A DNA stretch of 64,000 nt from Rhypophila decipiens (lineage: Eukaryota; Ascomycota; Sordariomycetes; Sordariales; Naviculisporaceae), in NCBI GenBank assembly GCA_033297075.1, contig MU858051.1, forward strand, positions 310,001 through 374,000. The letters run 5' to 3'. Below the pieces are notes generated by a model, which saw only the letters and a list, made by a program, of their open reading frames with translations, searched no databases and had not been told where the DNA came from. Positions 35,373 to 44,606 of this stretch are shown here, piece after piece (the first letter of the stretch is position 1; the number at the start of each line of letters is the position of its first letter). Made by a program: the position numbers and the translations under genes.

Positions 35373-36175
35373 TTCTGTTGTGATGGGTGTGTTTGCAGAT
35401 GGATAAGACGCTGGTTGTAATTGTCATAGACCAATATGAGCTCCGGGCTGGTTGGTGTAGCTTGTAACGAGTTGCCCGTGAGCCGACTTTCTACTTTGAC
35501 TTTTATGGCGTCGAAAACGTCTCCCACCAGCACTGAATGAGATTCGGAATACTTTTATAAGTCAAAACGAAAGACCAGATATCTTGAAAGAAACCTTGAC
35601 TACTTTGAAATAGGTAGTTGAGATATTCAGCATACTCTAACCTTCCTAAAAGATGTCATGACTCAATGAAGAACCTTAAAGAAAGGACAGATATATGATC
35701 TAGTTGTCTTTTGCCCCTTGAAGCTTTGGTGATCTCTTGGAGCCTTCAGGGGTCACCAAGCTCAAAGCCTCAACCCCGAACTGTTTTACGGGGCAGGTAA
35801 CGATTGGTCCCGCTCACCCCCCCCCCCCCGGCATGCCAAGAGATTCCCGGGTGTTCGTCACTGATCCAGGTACGTACCCCTTGACCACAATCACGTGCTC
35901 ACCGCTCCCCACTTGCCGTGCCAAGCTATGACCATCTCAAGCACCTCAACCTCGAGCTTGCTATCCACTCAAGCTACCGGTATTCCACTCGGTATCGCTC
36001 CTGATTGTCGAGGCTGGCCCGGTCCAATTCTTGCCAGAGGTCGAATCGCTCGCCTCTCCTGCGATTTCAATAAACTTCCCCTCGTCAACGGGGCTGCGAC
36101 AAGGCATTCGAGGCCCGTACCCGCCAGCAAATCATCCCTCTCGAATCGTGCGCTCAATCCACGAATAAGACGACA
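35373..36175. promoter_or_regulatory. Divergent promoter region, SIL1 / complex I subunit
   Basis: About 800 nt between divergent starts, including an uninterrupted run of 13 C at 35817-35829. No unfolded-protein-response element could be assigned with confidence upstream of SIL1. Confidence 0.4.
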
Positions 36176-37026
36176 ATGTCGACGGCACTCAGGCAACGGG
36201 CCACAGCCATTGCACGGCAGGCCCGCCCCAACAGCGTTCGGAATACAAGATCCTATGCTTCCGACAGTCATGGCCATGGCCACGGGCATGGTGTCGATGA
36301 GCCGCTTGGAGTACGTCGTCTCCAGTTTCGCACCAGCGCAGAGTCGGGACAGCTGCGTCTTGAAGCTCTCGGACGGGCTGGGGTTGAACGAGAAATAAAT
36401 TTACTGACACAATTGGTTTAGAATGGCTTCTTTTACGCCATGGCCACAATCCCGGCTTCGATCTTCCTCTACTCCATCTCGCGCCCGGCCGAGAACGGCG
36501 AGCAGTCACGCTTCACGAAGTGGATGGAGAAGATGATCACGGAGAAGAGGGACGAAGAGGAGCGCATAAACGCACACAACACAGCTCTGGTCAACCAGGC
36601 AGCTATCGACAGGCATATTTTGACTTATGCTCCGTCCAACAACGGACATCACGAGCTCCGCTACCCCGAGTAAGTTGCAAGCTCCAATGCCTTGGCATTA
36701 TCCCGGCCACATCGGCTCAGGCCGTGTGGTCGTCTTCCCACCGCCGCCGACTGGTTATCTCTGAAGCATGAGTAGAGGAGGGGAGGGGTCCTTCAGCTTT
36801 TGTTGGAATTGCACCCTTGATACCTTCCTCCTGTCTCATTCCTGTGTAGCACAAGTCCGGATTGGATAATGAGAAGCTGACCACGTGACACAGGGTGTTC
36901 CAGCAAGGCTCCCCATTCAACGTTCCGGCTGGTCATGGCGTGAACTTGGACAAGGTGATTGCCCATTACAGGAAGCAGCATCTGGACGAAGAGGAGCGGA
37001 AGGCGAAGCTCGCGGCATCCAAGTAG
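36176..37026 (+). CDS. Complex I (NADH:ubiquinone oxidoreductase) 17.8 kDa-type accessory subunit
   Basis: Three exons: 36176-36310, 36422-36669 and 36894-37026, giving 171 residues. The N-terminus (MSTALRQRATAIARQARPNSVRNTRSYAS) is rich in Arg and Ser and lacks acidic residues, a good mitochondrial presequence. A His/Gly run (HGHGHGHG) follows, then a membrane segment (GNGFFYAMATIPASIFLYSIS). A matrix or intermembrane domain ends in the conserved LRYPEVFQQGSPFNVPAGHGVNLDKVIAHYRK. This pattern resembles the fungal 17.8 kDa accessory subunit first described in Neurospora complex I. The first intron starts GTACGT and ends GGTTTAG; the second starts GTAAGT and ends CACAG. The subunit identity is from memory of the family and could be a neighbouring accessory subunit; mitochondrial targeting is well supported. 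Confidence 0.75.
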
Positions 37027-37272
37027 ACGAAGGAACATGTCTTTTTTTTTTCTTTTTCTTCTTGTTCTTTCCTTCCTTCTCTTCGTTGTTCTTTCTCAAA
37101 AAAACCAAGTGCCGTCGGCTGTAGATATAGAGTTCGAGACAAGTCACTTCCTGTTCCAGACCATTCACCAGCCCGCCTCCACTCTGGGTTACAAGTTCCA
37201 ACTTGGGCTTTTCTAGACTGTTGACTACCCTTCCTGCCTTGCCCGAAGTGGCTCGTCATCTCTTTCCCCGTT

Positions 37273-39098
37273 ATGCTTATCCGCAGCCCACCAGGTCTGA
37301 TTGATAAGATGCTTCTGCAAATGTCGTGCGAGCATTTCCTCCACCCAATCCGCCGTCTGCAACGCAACGACAAAGTCCATCGACGTCGTCAACCTTGTTC
37401 TTTTTTGGAACCGCCTGGCATCATTATCAGTATCTTGGAACCGCCTGACATCAATATCAGTACCCCGGAGCCAGCTGACATCAGTTTCGCCATCATGGAT
37501 CCACCAGCCGGTAAAATTCCAACTACCAAGATAAACGACGAACTCTGGGAGGATGTCGACGACCGGTCCTCGGACTCATCCTCAGGGGAAGGGCCCAGCA
37601 ACCGCCCAGCAGAAGAACCCGGCAGCTCCTCATCGGCAGGGCCCAGCAACCGCCCAGCAGAAGAACCCGGCAGCTCCTCATCGGCAGGGCCCAGCAACTG
37701 CCCAGCAGAAGAACCCGGCAGCTCCTCATCGGCAGGGCCCAGCAATCGGTCAACTGGTGTTCCCAGATATGCACGCGTTGACCCCCCTCCTGGATTTAAA
37801 ACTGTCGGAGTTGACGATAGAGGTTTTCGCTATATCCCTATCTCGGAGGCTTTGAGTATGGGACGGTTAATTAAAATCCTCCCCAAAGCTTCAGACGCCC
37901 CCATAGTTCCAGCCACCCCCATAGGAACTGCCGGCCCCAAAGCAACAGTCCCCTCCAGAAGCGTACCAAGCAAAAGGGTAACAGCAAGAGCACCAACAAA
38001 AAAGAAGGAACCCTTCGATGCGGCCAAAACGGGAAAGGTATATGTGCTCCCCTTCGTTCCTTCAACGAGTAATGACATCACATAGATATGGCCGCAAGCT
38101 AACATAGTCCACAGATTCCAAAGAATCTTCTTCACCGAGGTCCCAATAACGGCCCAGCCGTGTGTGTCAGGCTCATCGACGAAGAGATAGGCCTCGGTTT
38201 GGTCGCCGCGAGACCCCTTCATCGAGGCGATTGGATCTTTCACGAAGCCCCCGCAATGGACGTCCCATACGTCCCCAATCGGGCCTATATAGGTACTGAT
38301 TTCATCACAAACGGGCAGCTCGCAGAATATGAGAAGTTCAAGTTAGAAGTTTTCCACCATGGCAGTGGCAGTGCTACACAAAGCTGGCACGGCATGGAGC
38401 TTCTGAGGATCGCGTATCCCTGGTTTGCAAGTGAGATGGGCTTACCGACTCATATCTGGCATCGGGCCGGACCCGCCCTCAATCACGGTCTGGGACATCG
38501 ACTGGTTCAAGGTAAACAGGGGCCGAGGGAGGTGGACAGAGAAGAATATGAGCAGTGGATTAGTAGGTTCACACCAAAGGCGCCCATGGCTGATGCTGAT
38601 GCCCAACGCGCGGCCCACCAACAAATCTGTCGCCAGTTCTTCCATTCCTACGCTTTCACAGATGTGAAAGAGACTGCCAAGCAGGGCAACAGCAAGAACC
38701 CCAATGCCATCAGACGAGCGTATTTCTACCTCCTAGCCTCGTTGATCAACCACCGCTGCACTCCGTTCAAAAAAACGGTTCATGAGAGAATACACAACAT
38801 TGGCAGGGATGCTACTGGCGCCGTGCCCAGAGGTCCAAATTGCGAATTCAGAATCGGGAAGGAGGGTCTCGCCCATTTTATCCAGCCCTCACATATTGCC
38901 GTCCGGGCACTCAGAGATATCCTCAAAGGAGAGGAACTTACCATTAATTACGGCAAGGCCATAGACCTGGGGTTCAAGTGCAGATGTATTGAATGTCAGG
39001 CGTCTTGGAGACGCCGAACCAAGGAACGAGTGAGGACGAAACTGGAGGAGACATTCACAAAGAATAAAAATGCTGACCCTCCACCCCCACCCGCCTGA
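37273..39098 (+). CDS. SET-domain protein with N-terminal tandem-repeat region
   Basis: Exons are 37273-38037 (255 codons) and 38115-39098 (327 codons plus stop), joined in phase 0 by an intron with GTATAT donor, GCTAAC branch and CCACAG acceptor. The total is 582 residues. The C-terminal half is a SET domain split by an insertion, as in SMYD/SET5-like lysine methyltransferases: GLGLVAARPLHRGDWIFHE, then YLLASLINHRCTPF, then IAVRALRDILKGEELTINYG, and a Cys-rich post-SET KCRCIECQ. The conserved NHS.xPN-type motif reads NHRCTPF here, a deviation worth noting. The N-terminal half is low complexity with a 10-residue repeat (LEPPDINIS) and a 16-residue repeat (GPSNRPAEEPGSSSSA). Start at 37273 is chosen because the 30-nt repeat keeps codon phase; ATG 37495 (MDPPAGKI) is a credible alternative giving 508 residues. 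Substrate unknown. Confidence 0.82.
37407..37496 (+). repeat. Three degenerate 30-nt tandem units within the SET gene
   Basis: Units begin GGAACCGCCTG at 37407 and 37437 and GGAGCCAGCTG at 37467. The 30-nt period keeps the frame and encodes EPPxIxIS-type decapeptides. It lies just upstream of the alternative start at 37495. Confidence 0.7.
37591..37749 (+). repeat. 48-nt tandem repeat, 3.3 copies, coding
   Basis: Units begin with GGGCCCAGCAA at 37591, 37639, 37687 and a partial unit at 37735. The first two are identical; the third differs by one C-to-T (Arg to Cys). Each full unit encodes GPSNRPAEEPGSSSSA. The near identity indicates recent expansion. Confidence 0.9.
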
Positions 39099-40804
39099 GC
39101 GACAGATTGGCGAGCGTTTGCTGTATGCCTCTTTGACTGAGCGATGGGATAGATATCGTCCATTATTGATACCCCCATACTTGTGGCTTTATGCTGGAGG
39201 CAGCCCCTTGCCTCGTCGTTAGTTATACGGTGCATAGTTCATCAGGCAGCTTATAGAATCAGCGAATCAATTATACAGGTTTCTCTTCTCATTATTGGGC
39301 TTTACTCTACCATACCTTGCCTGAACATGATGTGCTGTGGCTCTTCAGAGAACAAACGCATGCCTTGAGAGTTGTTCGCCTTCGCTTATCTCGGCCATGA
39401 CCGTCTGGCCTTTAATCCAGGAATTTATTCGAGCCAGTCAAGGCATTTATTCGAGCCAGCCAAGGCATTTATTCGAACCAGTCGAAGTATTTATTCGAGC
39501 CAGTCGAAGGATTTATTCGAGCTAATCGAAGGCATTTATTCGAACCAGTCAAGGCATCTATTAGGATAGTTAAGGTATTTATTCGAGCTAGTCAAGGTAT
39601 TTATTCGAGCCAGTCAAGACAGTCAAGATATTTATTCGAGCTATTCAAGGCATTTATTCGAGCTAGTTAAAGCATTTATTCGAGCCAGTCGAGAGCCTTT
39701 ATTCGAACCAGTTAAGGGCATTTATTCAAGCTAGTTAAGGATATTAAATTGAGCCAGTGAAGGCATTATTCGAGCTTATCGAGGGCATTTATTGGAGCCA
39801 GTCAAAGTATTTATTCAAGCCAGTCGAGGCATTTATTCAAGCCAGTTAAAGGTATTTATTCCAGGCAGTCAAAGCATTTGATCAAGCTAGTTAAAGCATA
39901 TTCGAGCCAGTAAAAGACATTCATTCGAGCTTATCGAGGGCATTTATTCGAGTTTGTCGAGGGCATTTATTCGAGTTGTCGAGGGCATTTATTCGAACCG
40001 GTCGGGGGATTTATTCGAGCTAGCTAAGGGATTTATTCGAGCTAGTTCAAGTATCTATTCTAATTAGGTATCTACCTTAGGATACTACGTAGAGGGAAGG
40101 CCAAGACGGTGGTTTTGTTCAGGTGAAAGGTTGGATCATGATACTGAACCAGACCTGTTTCTGGCGACAACGGGCAATGCGGAGAGCAAGAGTGAGAATT
40201 GCAATCAAGATGTATAACTGGCCCCTATATGTTTGACAAACAAGCAAAGTTGGACACCTAATTCAACGACCAATATACGCACAATAAAAGTGGCCAGCGA
40301 CAAGGGAACATATCAAAGTTGGCGTGAAGGCTTATCAAATTATTGAGCCAAACTTGCAAAGGCTCAGTTTGCCAAAAGTACCCTATCTACAAGACACAAT
40401 TCACACTGATATCAAGTCCACCCAACCAGCCATCGACCATAGTAAACACAATTAAACGCCGCTGATGGGGAAAGTGAAGCAAAATTTGTGCCCAAAGGAG
40501 GAAGAAAAAAACAAACTCCTGACGCTAATGCTATGTCCTTCCAGTCTCTGTGACAAATCCTCTCTTTACAAACAAAAAACGCCAGAAGCAAAGGAATCCC
40601 ATCCAATCCCTCCCACCTAGGTATCCATCCTGTCCTGGCGTAACATCTCCAGATCGACGAGAAGAAAAATCCCGCAACCTGTATCCATGAGTGTGAAAGA
40701 AGAAAATGAGGCCAGTCAATCCAGCATTACCTTGTCTTCTACCAGCGTGATTCCAGCCTCAAGGCAAGCACAAACCCAAATCAAAGCAAAGCCCAAGAGA
40801 AAAA
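39099..40804. other. Convergent 3' spacer, SET gene / SPT2
   Basis: About 1.7 kb dominated by the minisatellite at 39421-40066. Flanks are AT-rich with no recognisable gene. The open frames of 60-65 codons at 39337-39569 are translations of the repeat and not credible genes. Confidence 0.6.
39421..40066 (+). repeat. Degenerate 22-nt minisatellite, about 28 units
   Basis: The consensus is close to GCATTTATTCGAGCCAGTCAAG, 21-23 nt per unit. Most differences are transitions (CC to CT, GTC to GTT, CGAG to CAAG or CGAA), with occasional one-base indels and one duplication of GACAGTCAA. The array fills the spacer between the two convergent genes. A short block of the same unit in opposite orientation lies at 28.7 kb. 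Confidence 0.92.
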
Positions 40805-42052
40805 CTATCTTCCTCTGCCGGCAGCAAGTTGTTTCTTGCGTGCCTCCTTCTGCCGCTTGAGTTCGGCCTCGAGCCTCTCCTCCCGCTTGTCTTCTAGGAG
40901 GGCCAGCTTAGCGGCTCGCATTTCTTCCTCATCAATGTCCGAGAGACCAGCCTCCATATCAGACTCATCCTCTGAATAGTAGCGTGGTGCTCTTCCTCCC
41001 CCGTAAGGAGGCTCCTCTTCCTCATCATCGTATTCGATGAAGTCGTCGAATTCGTCTTCTTCCTCATCTGCACGAGATTTCCGGCCCGAGAGGGCACCGC
41101 CATATCCACCAGGTCGGGGGCGTGAAGTTCCATTTCTCTGAGCAGAGAGTGACGAGCCAGGCTTCGACGTGCTCGCCCCCGGACGTGGCCGCGCTGTTCC
41201 AGTATAGCCAGTAGTTGCTAACGCGGCCTTCTTGATCTTCTTCTCTTTCTCTTCGCCACTAGAACCCGTGCTTGGCTTTGACCTCATCGTACCTGGCTTC
41301 GATAACCCACTCGGCTTGGCCAGGGGCCCTCGTGACGTCGTGGTACCTGCGCCAGGGCGTGAAGCGAGAGACGTTGCACCAGTTCTACCGGCTAGTTGTC
41401 TTGACCCAGCTCCCTTCTTCAACTGCCGCGTCTCTTCTGCCTTGAGCTCTTTCCGCTCCTTCATCGAGGGGCCCTTTTCAACCGTCTTGTGCTGGATCTT
41501 TCCAAACGACTGACTCAGGGCGGCGTTCGCCTTTGCTCTGGCCATGATCTCAGCAAACGATCCCTTCTTTGTTGCGGCTTTGATGCCCGTGTCCGCCGTA
41601 GATGATCCATTCGCCGGCGCTCGTGAAGGCATCGGTTTTCCATTAGTCGTCGAAGAGGGCCGTGCCGTAGGTCTGGAGGAGGCGGTGGTGGTGTTACGAG
41701 ACACCTGATTTATTGGTCTCGTCGATGAACTTGTTGAATTTAACGATGGCTTGCTCGCGGTTGTCGTGCTAGCGGGCTTATCGGCGGGACGAGCTAGAGG
41801 CTTCGAGGAGTTTCCATTTGGCCGCGAAGATCCGTTTGTGACAGGTTCCGTTCGTGGAGTCTTTGGCGTCGGTCCTCGAAGCTCATCCTCGGCCTTGCGT
41901 TTTGGTATCGTTAAGCTCGGCCGTGTGACGGTGGTCGGCGAGGTTGTCGACTTCTCGCCGGTTATCGATGCTAAGAGATCGCTAATCTGGTGCGACTGAG
42001 TTAGCAACGTAGCAGAGATTTCATGGCAGGCGTGATCTCGACTTACTGGCAT
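40805..42052 (-). CDS. SPT2: SPT2-family chromatin protein (histone H3-H4 chaperone)
   Basis: Spt2 travels with elongating RNA polymerase and recycles H3-H4. Exons are 42047-42052 (only ATGCCA) and 40805-41986, giving 395 residues. The 60-nt intron has GTAAGT, a GCTAAC branch and CACCAG acceptor and yields the start MPISDLLASITGE. The middle is Ser/Thr/Pro/Lys-rich and basic, as expected for a disordered DNA-binding region. The C-terminus is the diagnostic SPT2 domain: acidic FDDFIEYDDEEEEP, then ESDMEAGLSDIDEEEMRAAKLALLEDKREERLEAELKRQKEARKKQL. The intron is a multiple of three and contains no stop, so retention would insert 20 residues. A longer frame starting upstream at 42091 exists but splicing gives the better N-terminus. 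Confidence 0.9.
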   Translation of the reverse strand: MPVSRDHACHEISATLLTQSHQISDLLASITGEKSTTSPTTVTRPSLTIPKRKAEDELRGPTPKTPRTEPVTNGSSRPNGNSSKPLARPADKPASTTTASKPSLNSTSSSTRPINQVSRNTTTASSRPTARPSSTTNGKPMPSRAPANGSSTADTGIKAATKKGSFAEIMARAKANAALSQSFGKIQHKTVEKGPSMKERKELKAEETRQLKKGAGSRQLAGRTGATSLASRPGAGTTTSRGPLAKPSGLSKPGTMRSKPSTGSSGEEKEKKIKKAALATTGYTGTARPRPGASTSKPGSSLSAQRNGTSRPRPGGYGGALSGRKSRADEEEDEFDDFIEYDDEEEEPPYGGGRAPRYYSEDESDMEAGLSDIDEEEMRAAKLALLEDKREERLEAELKRQKEARKKQLAAGRGR

Positions 42053-42912
42053 CGTGACGACTCTTGAATCGAAGGAGAGTGTAATCACCAAGTAGTGGCC
42101 CTCTCAGGCATGATACTGTGTTGGTGTCGTTGCGATTTTTGTATGGGAGATAGAGGCGTTATATATGATTCACCAGCGGGCCTTCGCAGCCTCCGTGTCA
42201 GTCAGCGCAGCAAGACTCGTACCCGAAGTTTAACCTTGTTAAGCCGCGGGATAGTGAGTAAAGGCGCTGGACGATAAGCCCAAGAGGAGCTCGAAGGTAG
42301 TGACAGCGCGCGCCAACAATCGAGGGGAAATAAAAAGAGGGCGAGAGTGAGAGAGAAAGGTTGAATGCGTTTGACAGTGGTGAATGGTCTGGATTCCCGA
42401 TTGCAACTTTTGCTAGGGGCGCAGTGTGACGCCTATTATGCCCTGGGGGCAAACAGCGTGACCCACTCAGAGTCGCGGTCGGAGATGCGTGCGGCCGATT
42501 CCGCCAGAAGGTGCAAGACGAAATGCCAAGACAAAAGATGGCCAGATGGTGGAACCTCCACTTTTTGGGCCCCACAGTGACAGCCAGCTGGAGCCGAGCG
42601 ATGACTGATCAAAGTGGTCCTGCCCTAACGCTGCGCACTGGTCAGGTGACTTGTGGGGTAAGGAATTCGCATCGCTCACAGAGACCACAAATCTAAAATA
42701 ATTACGGATTGGCTTAGCTCTCGCGAACTTTTTCACGAACAACCAGTCCCTCAGAACTAAGAAGAGTCTTTCTCCGCCCAACTTCGCGGTTAAATCTGAT
42801 TGACATCTCTTGTTCTTCCCTCTAACAAGAAGTGAGTTAATTCATTGCGCAATTCGCAGTTGTTAGGTGTCGCGAAAACCAGTTCTAACAACCCCTCCGA
42901 CAGACCATCACA
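42053..42912. promoter_or_regulatory. Divergent promoter region, SPT2 / ribosomal P2
   Basis: About 860 nt between divergent starts. A pyrimidine-rich leader precedes the P2 start. No ribosomal-protein promoter box was identified with confidence. Confidence 0.4.
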
Positions 42913-43379
42913 ATGAAGCACTTGGCTGCGTACCTCCTTCTCGGGCTCGGTGGCAACACCTCCCCTTCCGCCAGCGACGTCAAGAAGGTTCTCGAGTCCG
43001 TCGGTATCGAGGCCGATGACGACCGCCTTGAGAAGCTCGTCTCTGAGCTCGAGGGCAAGGACATGAACGAGGTACGGACCCCCTCCATGCCATTCTTGGT
43101 GGATTCGACTCAGAAGGGACGATATACTGACAGATTCAATCTAGTTGATCGCTGAGGGTTCCTCCAAGCTCGCCTCCGTCCCATCCGGCGGTGCTGGTGG
43201 CGCTGCCCCTGCTGCTGGTGGTGCTGCCGCTGGCGGTGCCGCTGCCGAGGCTCCCAAGGAGGAGGCCAAGGAAGAGGGTAAGCATCTATCCCTCCCTGTG
43301 TGAGTTTGACTGTGATACTAACAACCCTACAGAGAAGGAGGAGTCTGACGACGACATGGGATTCGGTCTCTTCGACTAA
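42913..43379 (+). CDS. RPP2: 60S acidic ribosomal protein P2
   Basis: P2 forms the flexible ribosomal stalk with P1 and P0 and recruits translational GTPases. Three exons: 42913-43071, 43145-43277 and 43333-43379, giving 112 residues. The N-terminal dimerisation domain [19 protein letters not shown]...[20 protein letters not shown] distinguishes P2 from P1. Next come the [15 protein letters not shown] segment, an Ala/Gly hinge, an acidic Lys/Glu stretch, and the universal C-terminal tail [13 protein letters not shown], which contacts elongation factors. Introns are short (73 and 55 nt) with GTACGG/CTAG and GTAAGC/ACAG borders. Length and ends match the family exactly. Confidence 0.98.
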
Positions 43380-44606
43380 GCATCCTATATACCCGCCGAA
43401 ATCAGCCAAGCCGACCAAGGGATACGTGGAGGAACCTGATCTATACCTACAAATCGAGGCTCTGTGCAGCACTGCAGTCCAGTCGCTTCGTCAAGGAAAC
43501 TGGAATTGTTGGATTGACATGAGAATGTTTTTGAGGACAATAGGGGCTAGCATACAGATGTAGACAGCGCAACAAAATACCACATCTCGTTCTCGGCAAT
43601 CTCGCTCGCTTTTGCTCCCAGTAGAATATTGATTGCCGCCGACTTAACCTTGAGGCAGTGCGCAGCGTAGCTCGTCATCTTTCCAGCTACCAATGCTGCG
43701 AAGTAATGTAGCATGGGCGCAGTATCCATTTCAAGAGGAAGACAGGGGAAAAATAAATGGGAGGAGCTCGCAGTTGTTTTCGCCAGTCTCGTCCAGGTTT
43801 AGCTGCGAAGCATGCAGTTCCGCACTTGTGCTCGAGGGAGGACCACAGCTGCGCATCGTAAATAAATATGTCGATATATAGACTAAGAAGGAATAACCAG
43901 AGACGCACCAGTGAAACTGTATCTACGAGCCCGTCATGTATTTTCGTTGCAGCAACATTGTTGTGTGGGTTAAGTGCTGATGCGACATGATGGTTAAGCT
44001 TAAGCTTTGTTGCTCAAGAGAGCTTGATGAGAGCTTGATAGGTAATGATGCTGACCCGAGTGAACTCAAATGCGGCCTCAGGTATCAACAAGTTTCGTAT
44101 GAACCGTCTTTCAATTTGCAAACGGTTGGCCGTTCGAGGTTTGGGGAGCTCTTCTGCATGAGGCTTGGCGCCATGGGTTTCTCGTAAGCGAGGGCCCATT
44201 TTCCGTTTTCCCGGGTTGCCGGGGACAACGGTACAACGACCTAAGCGGTCTGATTGGCTGTAAACAAATCGACCCAAAATATTGGCAGCTAGTGGGAAAG
44301 CAGGTCTCTGTATCCGTACCCCATCATGATCCATAACCTTTCGCATCCGTCGCGCCGCATCGTTCGATTCGCTACTAACCACCGATATTCCAGTCAATCA
44401 GCCATTTTGACACGTAAATCATGAAATAGTTACACGTCAAAGCATTTCGACATAGGTTTAATTCGTCCGCCGAGTACGACAAGAGAGCAGGGGAACGAAA
44501 CCAGCTCGAGTGGGATAGGAAGGGGAGTCAGACGGACCATAACCCAACAAGAGGGCGATCCAAGGTCACAATTGCGTGCGCAGCACGAAAGCTCGACGAA
44601 AACAAA
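43380..44606. other. Spacer between P2 and MPS1
   Basis: About 1.2 kb, tandem orientation. It should hold the P2 3' UTR and the MPS1 promoter and leader. A 127-codon minus-strand frame at 44014-44397 lacks any recognisable content. Confidence 0.45.

Noticed and set aside
39337..39569. Short repetitive proteins within the minisatellite
   Set aside because: The 22-nt unit shifts frame each repeat; the translated repeats are an artefact of a stop-poor unit.
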